Source: Sanderia malayensis (Eukaryota; Cnidaria; Scyphozoa; Semaeostomeae; Pelagiidae). Taken from it: DNA of 64,000 bases. Where the stretch lies: NCBI GenBank assembly GCA_013076295.1, contig RQOL01000718.1, positions 4,030,001 to 4,094,000 of the forward strand, read 5' to 3'. Positions 26,885 to 38,000 of this stretch are shown here, piece by piece. Numbering within the stretch: the first letter of the stretch is position 1; each line of letters begins with the position of its first letter. The translations under genes and the position numbers were made by a program. The notes under the pieces were generated by a model. The model was not told where the DNA came from. It worked only from the letters and a program-made list of their open reading frames with translations, and searched no databases.

Positions 26885-27712
26885 TTAAGAAAACATTTCT
26901 ATTCCTTCCTCCTCCATCAATCTCCAACTTTGTTTTGCCAGCTCCAACAAACAATCATCATCACTTCCTTCGCCATCTTGAAACATCACATCTTCAAAGC
27001 TCCCAGTAAACAGCTCATCTTTTTCCAAAATACAAATCCGAGAAGACGATTCTTCGCTTTGTGGCGACGAAGCAGAAGATGGGCCTTCACTTCCACCCGA
27101 TTCATAACCTGCGTCGCATTTCCCACCCTTCGTAGTTTCAAACGCATTAACTGCATCTGTTAAAACAGCTATATACTTCGCAGCCAGCTTCAAGGTTGCA
27201 TATTTCGATAGTCGTCCATAGCTTGGATGCTGTGCTTTTGGTATGAGTTTTTTCAATGCGTCCAATGCCTGTTTCATTCCTTGAAATCTATTTCTCTCTC
27301 TTTTCGTCGCGCCTTGCCTGGCCGATGCCTGGCCATGGTATTTTCGCTTTCTACCGCATCGAGATCTCCAATTTTCTTTGCATTTTACCTCCGATTTCCC
27401 ATCTACATCTTTCTTTCCTTTACTAATATCAATATCGCAATTAACATCTTCGATATTGTACTCTTTTCGTGTCGTAACGTTTTCAGATTTCTCTTTCCGC
27501 GTCGTCGTGATTTTTTGAAATTCGCCTCCTTCGACTTTTCTTCGCTTACTACTTGTTGTTCTCCGCGATTTCGTTTTGTCCTTGTCCACATTACAAATAT
27601 AATTATCATTTTCCTTCAAGGTTCTTTTTCGTTTTCTACCGTTCCTCTCTGAATTGCTACCGATTCTACATCCATCAACTCCTTCGTTCGATACTTTGAT
27701 ATCAGCATTCAT
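26885..27712 (-). CDS. Atonal-superfamily-like bHLH factor, single exon
   Basis: The gene encodes 275 residues in one exon, with an in-frame TAG five codons before the ATG. The N-terminal half is lysine-rich and charged, with repeated basic clusters (GRKRKR at 25-30, SKRRKV at 55-60, GRKRKY at 120-125) that suit nuclear import. The bHLH spans about 132-187: basic region ARQGATKRERNRF, helix 1 MKQALDALKKLIP, helix 2 RLSKYATLKLAAKYIAVL. LSKYxTLxxA resembles atonal/neurogenin proteins. An acidic and serine-rich tail (SSASSPQSEESSS, SDDDCLLEL) could be an activation domain. The Gly-Ala-Thr in place of the usual Ala-Asn before RERNR is odd. I cannot name the orthologue. Neighbouring genes suggest comparing it with ATOH7 and NEUROG3, which lie near P4HA1 in human. 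Confidence 0.85.
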   Translation of the reverse strand: MNADIKVSNEGVDGCRIGSNSERNGRKRKRTLKENDNYICNVDKDKTKSRRTTSSKRRKVEGGEFQKITTTRKEKSENVTTRKEYNIEDVNCDIDISKGKKDVDGKSEVKCKENWRSRCGRKRKYHGQASARQGATKRERNRFQGMKQALDALKKLIPKAQHPSYGRLSKYATLKLAAKYIAVLTDAVNAFETTKGGKCDAGYESGGSEGPSSASSPQSEESSSRICILEKDELFTGSFEDVMFQDGEGSDDDCLLELAKQSWRLMEEEGIEMFS

Positions 27713-28825
27713 TGCCTCAATTTGCTACACAATGGCTGCGGTTAGGTTAATATCGATATCGAACCACTTCAAAGCACTCTAGAAATCAATTGCCAATTTA
27801 ACCAACAAGGACACCGACTGCTCGCCGTGGCGATTGCCTCACTACTCTTTCCCTCCCACCTTTTCATTTACTTTTTCGCAAAAAATTCAACCAGGTCACG
27901 CTGGTCTGTCTTTCGACCTGCCAATGGAATTGCAACGTTTTTCCTGCACTGCCTCGCAGCCGCTTTGCTGCGCAGTTACGAAGCTCCACCCACGAGCACT
28001 ACTACATTGTCAGATCATCTGGGGAGAATGGTCGGTGTACATATTATAGGGTCAAAAGGATAATATTTGGGGCTGTTTCGTGGAACTTCGCTTATTCGAA
28101 GGGCTCTATACTCCCTCACTAATATTCTTTCGATAAAGGAAAGGCAGATTTCTTTGAAAATAATTTCCACTGTTTGTCGAGGAAAGAGAATAGAAGCCTT
28201 TAGTTCTGCCCACCTTTTATGTCTTTTTGATACCGCAAACCTCGTGGATTGCAATGAAAAATTTCCGATCTTATTTTTGTAAATACAAAGTACCGAGCAT
28301 GCAGAAGTTTTAGCAACTTGTTCTGTTTTTTCAACAAGGATGTATTGAATCAATTTTGGGGGTGCAGAGGCAAAGGGGTAACCTTTTGAAGAAACAAGTT
28401 ATAATTTGGTAGTTTTCTGAAACAATATACGTGACCACATGGTTTAGGTGACCCTGGCATTGATTTAAAAGCTTGAAACTTCTTTTTCATGCTGGAGGAT
28501 CCCACATCTCCATCCATCATCTCATTCATCAATATAGGCAAAGTGCGAAGTTGCACTTGGTTCGACAATGTGTTTGACAGTCACATCTTCACATTGTCTT
28601 TTCAAACAAGCCGATCTCAGCTGACTCTAGAAAACCGACACCTCTGCGAGGGCGCGTTCTATATCAAAATATTGATACATTGACCAATGTGAAAAGGCAT
28701 CAATGTCTTTTCACACCTCGCACATTCACAATTAGTACATTGTCAAGAACTTGATTACTTGTGAATATTAGCTGTAAATTTTTCACACATGAATCGATAG
28801 CACCTTACACCAACTTGGTGAAGGG

Positions 28826-29099
28826 TTACCGTAAATCTTCGAATAAGCCCCCACCTTCGAATAAGCCCTCCCTCGAATAAGCCCCCATCCTGATAATCAT
28901 TTGCAAGGATATTGAGCTCAAGTTTCCAGACATTGAAGTTGTTTAGTGAATGTATTGCAAATAGCAGCAAGTTTAAACCAATAGCTTCATTGGTTGGCTG
29001 CATCGTATGGCTTTTATTTTGCTTTATATTAAACAATAATCCAGCTAAAATTTCGTTTTTGCTAAGCAGCCCCCCGGGCTTATTCGAGGATTTACAGTA
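28826..29099. mobile_element. TA-flanked MITE with 22-bp terminal inverted repeats
   Basis: Left end: TA then CCGTAAATCTTCGAATAAGC. Right end, read inverted: CTGTAAATCCTCGAATAAGC followed by TA. The ends pair at 20 of 22 bases, and the single flanking TA dinucleotides fit a Tc1/mariner-type target duplication. Body length is about 270 bp, with no transposase. Copies of the same body lie at 53190-53442 (inverted) and, diverged, at 12190-12370. Confidence 0.8.
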
Positions 29100-29634
29100 A
29101 TGTCTTGCACTTTTTTTCAGCCTCTCACATTTGTGTTATAGATTTTTTCAGATCTACATCTTAATCTTACTTACATGGTGACCCAAGGTGAATTAAGCTC
29201 TTCTTGTTGAAGTTGGGAAGTTTTATTAAAAATTAAAAATTGCATATATGTTTTGCATCTGTATTTGATCTTTTTTCTTGTGAAAAAGAAAAATTAAAAG
29301 AATTTCCGAATTTGTTGTATAAATACAGCTCCGCCCAACCCATGAAAATAATTGTTGTAAAACTGAAAGATTATGTTAGGCAAAATTTGACAGACGTGGT
29401 TTCATTGTTATGATTTTGAGACAGCTGAAATTTTGACAAAACAAGGAGAAAGCTAATTTCAATTCCTTGTTTGAAAGTAATCTCTCGATCGATATTAAAA
29501 TTCACAGCAAAACAGGATACAGATGCTATGTTTCATCTCTGCTCCAGTTTTTCTCTCGTCTTTGAACGCAAAAACACAATTTTGTTCTGTTTTGGGGAAG
29601 TTAATTACTTGTATGTGAATAATGCTTTTGAACC

Positions 29635-31554
29635 GGTCGGTGTTAGATCATAGGCTAGTATGCTACAAAAATGACGTAATGGTTTTATATTCCAATGGAG
29701 GCTTGGAATGCTGTGCAACACACCACACCACTATGTTGAAAGACTCAAGAACATGAAGAGAACATTTTCATTGCAGTTTGATCAAAGCTGAATTAATGAT
29801 GATTCAGTTTAAGATTTAGTCAATTTTGATATATTTCTACTACTGTCGAAATATATATTTATATATTTAATTGTTTATCCATATGTTTTTCGGCATTCAA
29901 TACATAAACAGAGCTTTTTTCATGATTTTATCAATGTGTGGTATTGTTCCAATTTGTACATAGTTAATTTACAGAAATGCTAGCATAGTTGAAAGATTTT
30001 GTCTGGTAGTAAAGCTCTTTAAACTTTTTAGCCATCAACGCTTTGGTTCCTAATAAATGAAGTACAGCATCAGTAACAACTGCTGCGACAAAGCCTATTG
30101 TGATGTTTTGGTTATTGTTTTCTATTTTGACTGACACTTAGAAAAGCGGAACTATGACAGGAACAATGGCCTGGGTGGCAAAAAAAGAATGCTTGTTGTT
30201 TGTTGGCACTTGGCGGCTTTGCTTTGAATTTTGAAATTATAATGATAAAATTATTATCATCTTTATTTGCTTTCTTTTATGTCAAGTCGTGACACTATTA
30301 TATAACATCAATTGATAGCCATTTAGTCCACTTTTAGAGCATATGGTGGTCAATTCATAACGGTAGTGGATTATATGGGTTTAAAGTGATATCTATTCTT
30401 CAGAGCTGATCTTGGCTCACTTTAATGGCCATTTGCCAGTGTATTCAAAATGTCAACAAAAGCTAAGACTGTAAATTAGGGAAGCTGGTTCATTTGCAGT
30501 GTGTGACGTGAATGCCCAGCCTCCATTTGGGTAAAACAGTATTACGTCATTTTTGCTCACGGCAGTGAGAGTATAACATCACTGGGGAAAATTCATGTGA
30601 ACTTTTTTCGGCTTTTATATCTCCTACCATAATACATTGCGGGGAGGCACCTATTTTCATTGGGCAATTTATAATTTCCTTGTCAATCAAAGGACACAAC
30701 AACAAAGGACGCAATTGGATTAGTGCAAAACGCAACAGGGATTCATTGTTTCGAAAATGCTCAACAACGCACGATCGATCCGGAAGCATTACATCATCCA
30801 GTCGCAATAATTGTCAGGGAGTCGCATAGCTCAACAGGCTTTGTTCGAATCGAAGAATTCAGTACGCGAGGAAGCTCGGGACGGGACATCTCCCCCTCGC
30901 ACGCAAAACAAAAGCCTAGGCACTGCAGCATCTGCTGACAGAGCACACAACAAAGCACTAGCAGAGATTAGACGAAAACAAAGGGCGGAAGAATTTTCGA
31001 AGGAGAAAAGTGTAAAAATTTCGAAAAATACAGGTACAGGGAATTTTTAGCTGAAAAAGAGCCATTACATCGAAGGAGGCGAAGAGGAATAAATTGAAGT
31101 GTTTTCGGAAAAGAACAGGCAAGGAACGAAAGGGCCAGGCGTGGGAAATCGATCTCATCTCACGAACAATAAAATTGAATGAAGGAAGGATTCAAAATAA
31201 CCGTGTTTAAATGAAAACCTTTTCACATTTTCCTGTCAACATGAAAAGAAGCTTCCAACAGTCGTGGAACACTTGCAGAACACTGTCGGAGATCATCTGT
31301 AATTTCACAAAAAATTCAAATTCCTGAAAACTTATTCCAGCGAAAGTTTTAACTCATTCACTAAAGTAAATTCCAAGAACTGCGCGTTTTTCTTTCTTTA
31401 CAGTCACGAAAGTTTCTCCCCGCTAGAGTTTCTTCCCTTAATTAAATATTATCAGTAACAACTACCATCCATCATATTCAATAACCAAAGTGCCGTGAGC
31501 ACCGAAAGGTTACCCTTTGATTGTAGCATACTAGCCTATGATCTAACACCGACC
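29635..31554. repeat. Perfect 34-bp inverted repeat pair, 1.85 kb apart
   Basis: Positions 29635-29668 (GGTCGGTGTTAGATC...) and 31521-31554 are exact reverse complements over 34 bp. A second, shorter inversion, ATGACGTAAT (near 29670) against ATTACGTCAT (near 30541), lies inside. This could be a non-autonomous transposon about 1.9 kb long with 34-bp ends. Flanking duplications were not identified. Confidence 0.6.
30811..31050 (+). other. Orphan coding-like segment, unrecognised
   Basis: A 79-codon frame with even, charged, non-repetitive composition (SRIAQQALFESKNSVREEA, then ALAEIRRKQRAEEFSKEK). A possible acceptor (TTGTCAG) precedes its start and a possible donor (ACAG|GTACAG) lies near its end. 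No family is recognised and I found no convincing partner exons. It lies inside the 34-bp inverted-repeat pair, so it may be transposon sequence rather than a host exon. Confidence 0.25.
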
Positions 31555-32046
31555 TTTTGAACCGGTTGTTTGGTTCGCATTCAATATCTACGCAGTATGC
31601 ATTGAAACTGAATATGTCCGGAAATTCTTCAACTCCCACACAACTTTAAAATAACTTGAGTCATTGCCCCAAATCTTTTCTTAAACTAATGGAAACAATT
31701 TCTTTAGCCTTAATTACCACCCGCTTCAAGCGGTATCTTTTAAATTGCCCAAAAAGTCTTCGGTTGCAATGAGCCTTTGACGTGTCGTGACGTCATTAAA
31801 GAAATCCATGCATACTAGAAATGATTAGCGGCATCATCATCATTTCTCTCATTCAGGCTGCTTTGTTTTGTAAAGACGACACTGGTTACTTTGCGTAGCA
31901 TTATTATCCAATGCTGTTGTGAGTTAGACTTCTTGTTTTCGTGAAATTTAAAAATATCAAGACCTTATCAGGTGAAGGAGGGGAATTTGCCATTGGACAC
32001 ATTGTTTTGGCTACGTGTTGTGTAAGAATAAGAACTTATTTTCATA

Positions 32047-35000
32047 ATGTCGATTTGTCTGGAAGATGAACATGGACATGCTTTCGAGAGAAAAACATTT
32101 CACAAGCCAACTTTTTGTCACCATTGCTCCGATATGCTTTGGGGCATAACAAATCAAGGAAATATCTGTCGAGGTGAGCTATTTTTCACATATATGTTTG
32201 TATTTAAAATTTGATTTAATATCGGTGAGTTGATGATAAGATAGAGGTTACTTCAAAACAGTAAAATAGAGTCAAAATTTTCTCTTGTACTTTATCACTA
32301 AAGTACCTGCTAAAATATATTGACTAAAAGAGAAATATGCCGCCAGAAAAGCGCTTATTTTCACATGTTGTTCGGTATTGAATCAGCAATTCTCAAATTA
32401 ATCAGCGTCTGTATTTTGCGATGTGCTATTCCTAATTTTAGTCCGGTTTGTCTGCGTGAGATGTCAAAACGTTGATTAGATATTTCTTTTGGGGATGCGG
32501 TTTGTCCAGGAAACAAATATTCCTGCCTCAGGATGTTAGAAGAATACAGATTGAGTTTTGTTGACTTTCAATTCCACACCCAGAAGTTTATTCTCAACTT
32601 TAAAATTGGAAGATTGGAACTAAAAGATGGATATTAAATATCTATTGAATTTCGTGTCAATTGTTTTTCTATTGTATGCTCTAACTTTTATTTACAAAAA
32701 TTAATTTGGTTTTTTTCATCATTCTTATTATTGTGGAGCAGATGTATTTTATAGAATAATAGATTTATCTTTCTTGTTGCGCTGTAAACACTTAACACTT
32801 GCAGCATACAAGACAGAGTGGGTGTGGAAAATTATTCTACAAAATACCACCAAAACATTTAGAGAAAATCCACTCTTAAATTCAGTCATTTTATGAAAAT
32901 TTCAAAGTCTCAATAATTTTATGAAAATCTGTTTTTTTCAAATGATGTATCCATGAATTTTTCCCCTGTCATGATATGAACTTTCTTGTCGTTAATCAAG
33001 AGGGCTGTCATTTTTCATCATTCCCTTTCTTTTATGTGTTATTTACATGCTGTTTGCATTGCTTACTGTTTTGTAAGGTATTTCATCCTATTGGCAAGAA
33101 GCAAAAAATAGTCAAACCCTTTGCTTAGTGGCTGAAACCACATAATCTGCACAAAAAGCCAAATAAGGCTGCAATGCATGTTTTAACAGCTGCTTGATTC
33201 TCAAAGTAAATTTTCCTAATCTTCCACTTTCATCCATAATTTTGGTCGTTTTTCACCAAATTCACCTTTTTTGTGAATTTTTTAAAATTTAACAGCATCA
33301 GTGATCAGGCTTGAATAAATTTTTTCTGAGCTGAACTGTTTGTTGTTCTGCAAAGAGCTTTTTTACATGCAGGTTACATACTTAAATAAAACATTAATAT
33401 TGTATTCTGGTCAGCCAAACTGGATTCTACAATGTTTGAATATCTATGACAACAAATTCTTCAATCACATGAATTCATATCATCATTCGTTATTTATTTA
33501 TTGATCTTTTGCGCACGATTTTGCGCATTATTTTCCCCCTTCATTATATTCATTAGGCCTGCCTGTGAGACAGCACCAAACGTCGTGGGCCTTTATTAAA
33601 TTTACGGGTCACGCTGGAATTGTTTACTAAAAATATTTTTTTTAAAGAGAGAAAACTTTCAACAATCAATCCCGAACATCGTTTAAAATATTTGACAATA
33701 GTTAGTTTTACAAGTAATATTACTTTATCAGTGAACTACTTGGTGAACACGAAACTTGTTTATTTTATGAGAGGACGAAGAAATATGGGAGGTTCAGTGG
33801 CTGTGACGTCGAGATATCTTCCTTTCTTGTTATTACGTCATTTGTGGGTGTTTTTGTGGCTAGTGGGATATTTTGTGAAGGTTGAAGGAAGCAATTAAAT
33901 ACTTAATTGGAAACACCTTTTACGAGAATTACGTTTATCAGAATGCGGACGCGGAAAATTGTCGAAAACATTGAAAACTTGAGAATAACAGTGGAAATTT
34001 TGGGGATGGCAAAATTAAGCTATCTAAGGCCCTTTTACACTGCTACGGATCACTTTTGATCCGTATCAAAAGTGATACGGGTGGGCCTTCCGTTTACACC
34101 ACTCCTAGCTATCCGTAACAAAACTGACACAGTTGGCCATTTCACTTTTCATGGTTCGAGCAAAAGGACCGAAAGATTCGGACTCGCGAAAGCCCAGTGT
34201 AAACGGGGCAATCGTATAACTGTTGATACAGATTCACAACGAGGTATAACTTAGCACGTGAGCGAGGCCATACCGGCCTACTCGTAGAACTTGGCGCGAA
34301 ATCAATGTACCGCCAGCCAAAGTCCAACTTTGTGGAAAAATTGATGAAATAACGTAACATGGGCTAGTCTAGCCTGATCTAGGAATAGTGTTCTTTCAGC
34401 TGTCGTTCTTAAAACCATAAAGTCTTAATAATCTAACAGTACATTGCATTTATCTTGAATTAACTACGGATTTACTAACCAATGATGATACAATTTTAAT
34501 GTTTTTATAATTCTTTTTTCAGTATGTGGTTTCGTAACTCATGAACGATGTATGCCAGTGTTGTTACTTCATGTAAAGCGTTATCACTTGCACAAGTTCA
34601 GGTATTTATTACTGCTTTCGATTTGACATCTGACTCATCTACTCAATTTTAATTTCGTTGGATAGCTATCGATTTTCCTATTTTCTATGAAGGCCTAATA
34701 TTTTCGCTCTAGTGCAGAGAGAGATTATATAACTCTGTGATATATAAATGCATTTACTAATTTTGTAGCTATTTGCTTTTTTGTCTGTTTGTTTAATTGT
34801 TGTTTTGTTTTAGATGCCCGTCGCTCATTCTCTCACAATCATATCGTCAAAGTCGAAGTTTTGCAATATTTGCAGACAGAGGGGTGAAGATTCAGAAATG
34901 CTTGGTTGTAAATGTGAGCTCATTTCATTCCCTGTTTTCTCTCTCCACCTCCAAAACTCTCTACCCACATCTTTCAATGCCATTTACGTTTCCATAAACC

Positions 35001-38000
35001 TTTGTCATTTTTCTGTAAATGGACATTTCAATAAGACACCTTTTGAATCAAACAATGTTTTCCCGTCCTCACCAAATGAAGTCCTCTGGAAATTTCGGAC
35101 ACCTCGTTGATGGAACACAAACATCGGGCCCCTAATGTGCCCTCCTTACAGATATTAACTGCATCGTATGATATATAATTGAACTTTTGTATGCCGGCAA
35201 TTATTGATTAGATCCAGTTACTAAACAAACAAAACATTGATTGTCTTTGTAAGAAGGAGAAGATTGTTGTCCTGTTTGTCTTTCCCGTTAAAAGTACATT
35301 TCATATTTGTTTCATCGGGTGTTTTCATTTCAATGAAAAACCAAAACGTGTTGTCAATACAGATAGGTTACTGAGACGATTCGCGCTGTAGCATCGCACC
35401 TGGGTCACAGAGATTACGAAATTTCGTGTGCTCAGTAGCAGCTCAATTTTCCAAGACAACATCGGTCATGCTATTCGACATGCAAAGCATTCGCTATCCA
35501 GTGTGAAGAATTTGGTTGTTTTCTTCCGTTTGAAACTTCACTATCTTTCTCTCCATTTTGCTAAGCCACACATTAAGCACAGCATCCACCCAACACAGCT
35601 AAGCTAATATTATTGAACAAAACAGCATTAGAAAACACATCTGGTAATACTTCGTACAATTTCTATCAAGTCTGGAATTATGGCTATTCGATGGAGGCTT
35701 TCTAATCCACATGCGAGTGGTACATTGTTTATTATCAAGCGAGATTGAATGATGGAACCTGTTTCAATAAGTAAATGTTTCACTAATTTCCCCTTTTCTT
35801 CACCAAATGAATGGATCGTAGATTTTTATATTTGTTGGAAAGTTTTCCCGCAAGACAGCTGCTACTTAATTGTATTCTCTTTTGCTTGGCCGCAATTTCA
35901 TCAAACGATGTGAATTTTCTGCTTTCCTAAATTACTTCTCAGTTCAATTAATTGCAGTAATTCATGCAGCAATAATTTTCACTGGTTTCTATTTCGGATT
36001 TATGCCAAAGCAACAATGTGTGTCATCAGATTTTGAGAGACTTTCAACATCCGAACAGCGTGCTTCACTCTTTATAATCTCTTAAGTTCAATCTTTTGAC
36101 TCTGCAATTAATTTGAACAACTTCAAAACTCTTACTCTTATCTGTCCGGCGTTGTTTTCACTCTTTTCGTGTGCTTTAGCTTGCACCTCGATAACCCGAG
36201 CACTTTGTACTGAAGTGCCTTATCCAATCCCCAATTACTTTGTTGTGTCTTTCAGATTGTGTTTACTACGCGCATTCGAGTTGCACGAAAGATATCCTAC
36301 ACAACTGCAAAAGATCGGCCACGTATCACCCAAACACGACAAATGTAAGTTTGCACGTTGCTTGCAAGAATACTTGATTCAATCTTGGCTGTAGTTGTAC
36401 TCAGATTCATTCACTACCAATAGATTAATGGATTTGATTAATAGATCATCAATAGATTAACCTGGTTGTTGATTGGATATCGTTATATGGATTGATCGGT
36501 TTTGAATAGATTGGTCAATCGGTTTATCGATCAGATGTTTACTGATTACAGATAGATTAGTTTATCTGCTATGGATTGGTAGATTATGAGCAAATTGTTG
36601 ATCGATTTGTTACCCATATATTGATCGATTGTTTATAGATTGATCGATCCATTTATCGATCACAAAGATTGAATGATCCATTCATCGGTCACATAGATTG
36701 AATGACCCATTCGTCGATCACATAGATTGAATGACCCATTTATCGATCACATAGATTGAATGGCCCTTTCATAGACCACATGGATTCAAAAACCCATTTA
36801 TCGATCACATAGATTAAATGACTCATTTATCGATCACATAGATTAAATGACTCATTTATCGATCACATAGATTCAATAACCCATTTATCGATCACATAGA
36901 TTCAATAACCCATTTATCGATCACATAGATTGATCGATCCATTAATCGATCTTCTAGGAAAGATTCAGTCAACGGCATCACTGGATGGAAGGTCATTTGC
37001 CGCCATCTTCGAAATGTCATCACTGCAAGAAGATCTGTAGCAGCTCTGAATGTCTCACTGGTCTCAGATGCGCATGGTGCAGTATCACGGTAAGCAATTG
37101 GACCAATAGCATTGTGATATTCAGAGAGAGAATATTCTTGCCATCATCATTATTGCAAGAATCGTTTTGTCGCTCTGTCTGTTATTGTCTCTAGCTCTTC
37201 TTTACACCTTGCGAATCTAACATGAAGAAAATTTGATTTTTTGTATATTGCAGGCTCACGCCGGCTGTCAAACAAACATCAATCAATGTTGTAATTATGG
37301 GATTTTTTCAAGACTGATTCTGCCGCCTTCCATCGTATCGCAAGCAATGCTGCCCCTCTGGATGTCGAAATTCACTGGAGATGCTTCCAGGAAGAACTCA
37401 AGTACGTTACAATAACACCTGATTCTGTTTGCATGGTTGTGTAGCCCAGTGGTTAAGGCGGTGTAGCTTAGTGGTTAAGGTGCTAGATTTCGTATTCTTG
37501 AAGGGTGTCTCCTTCATGAGTTCGAATCCACGAATAATTGGAGCCACAGACTACAAGCCGTCAGCCATCTCAGCTGTCCTTCCTTTCGAGTTCGGTGAAT
37601 GAGTACCCAGAGAATTCGTTCATGAATCTCATTCTGGTGGCACAAGCCGCAGGCCCACATCAGCTGCATAGCTGCCCAAACCCCCAGCCTGCGTTAACGA
37701 CTGAACACTGCTTGCTTTCTTGCTTAATACTATTTTCCATCAGCGTCATACGATTGAATTTCGAAGCAACCAATCCTCTCTTATTCATTAAACTTCTCAA
37801 TGATGTCACATCCTATTCTTGATTGTGTCTTGTCATGTGCTTACCCCCCCCCCCGGAGCAACATGACTTTCTATGACTTTTCCATACTATGTATGGCTAT
37901 TATATATTTTCGTCTCTCTCAAGATTCGTCCGATTCGAGCCAGGCCAGTCAAGCCAGCTCATCATCCGCCGAGGATAGACATGATGTTTGTCATGGAAAC

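Larger units (their letters stand above)
27713..32046. other. Gene-poor stretch between bHLH and DGK genes
   Basis: The stretch holds the MITE at 28828, a perfect 34-bp inverted repeat pair (29635 and 31521) and an orphan coding-like segment at 30811-31050, each listed separately. Nothing else is supportable. The DGK promoter must lie near the right end. Confidence 0.5.

Noticed and set aside
36620..36950. CRISPR-like array of 29-bp repeats
   Set aside because: The units are contiguous and imperfect without unique spacers, and they lie in a eukaryotic intron, so this is a minisatellite.
37455..37540. Functional tRNA gene
   Set aside because: A and B boxes are present, but a matching acceptor stem and a clear anticodon arm are not.
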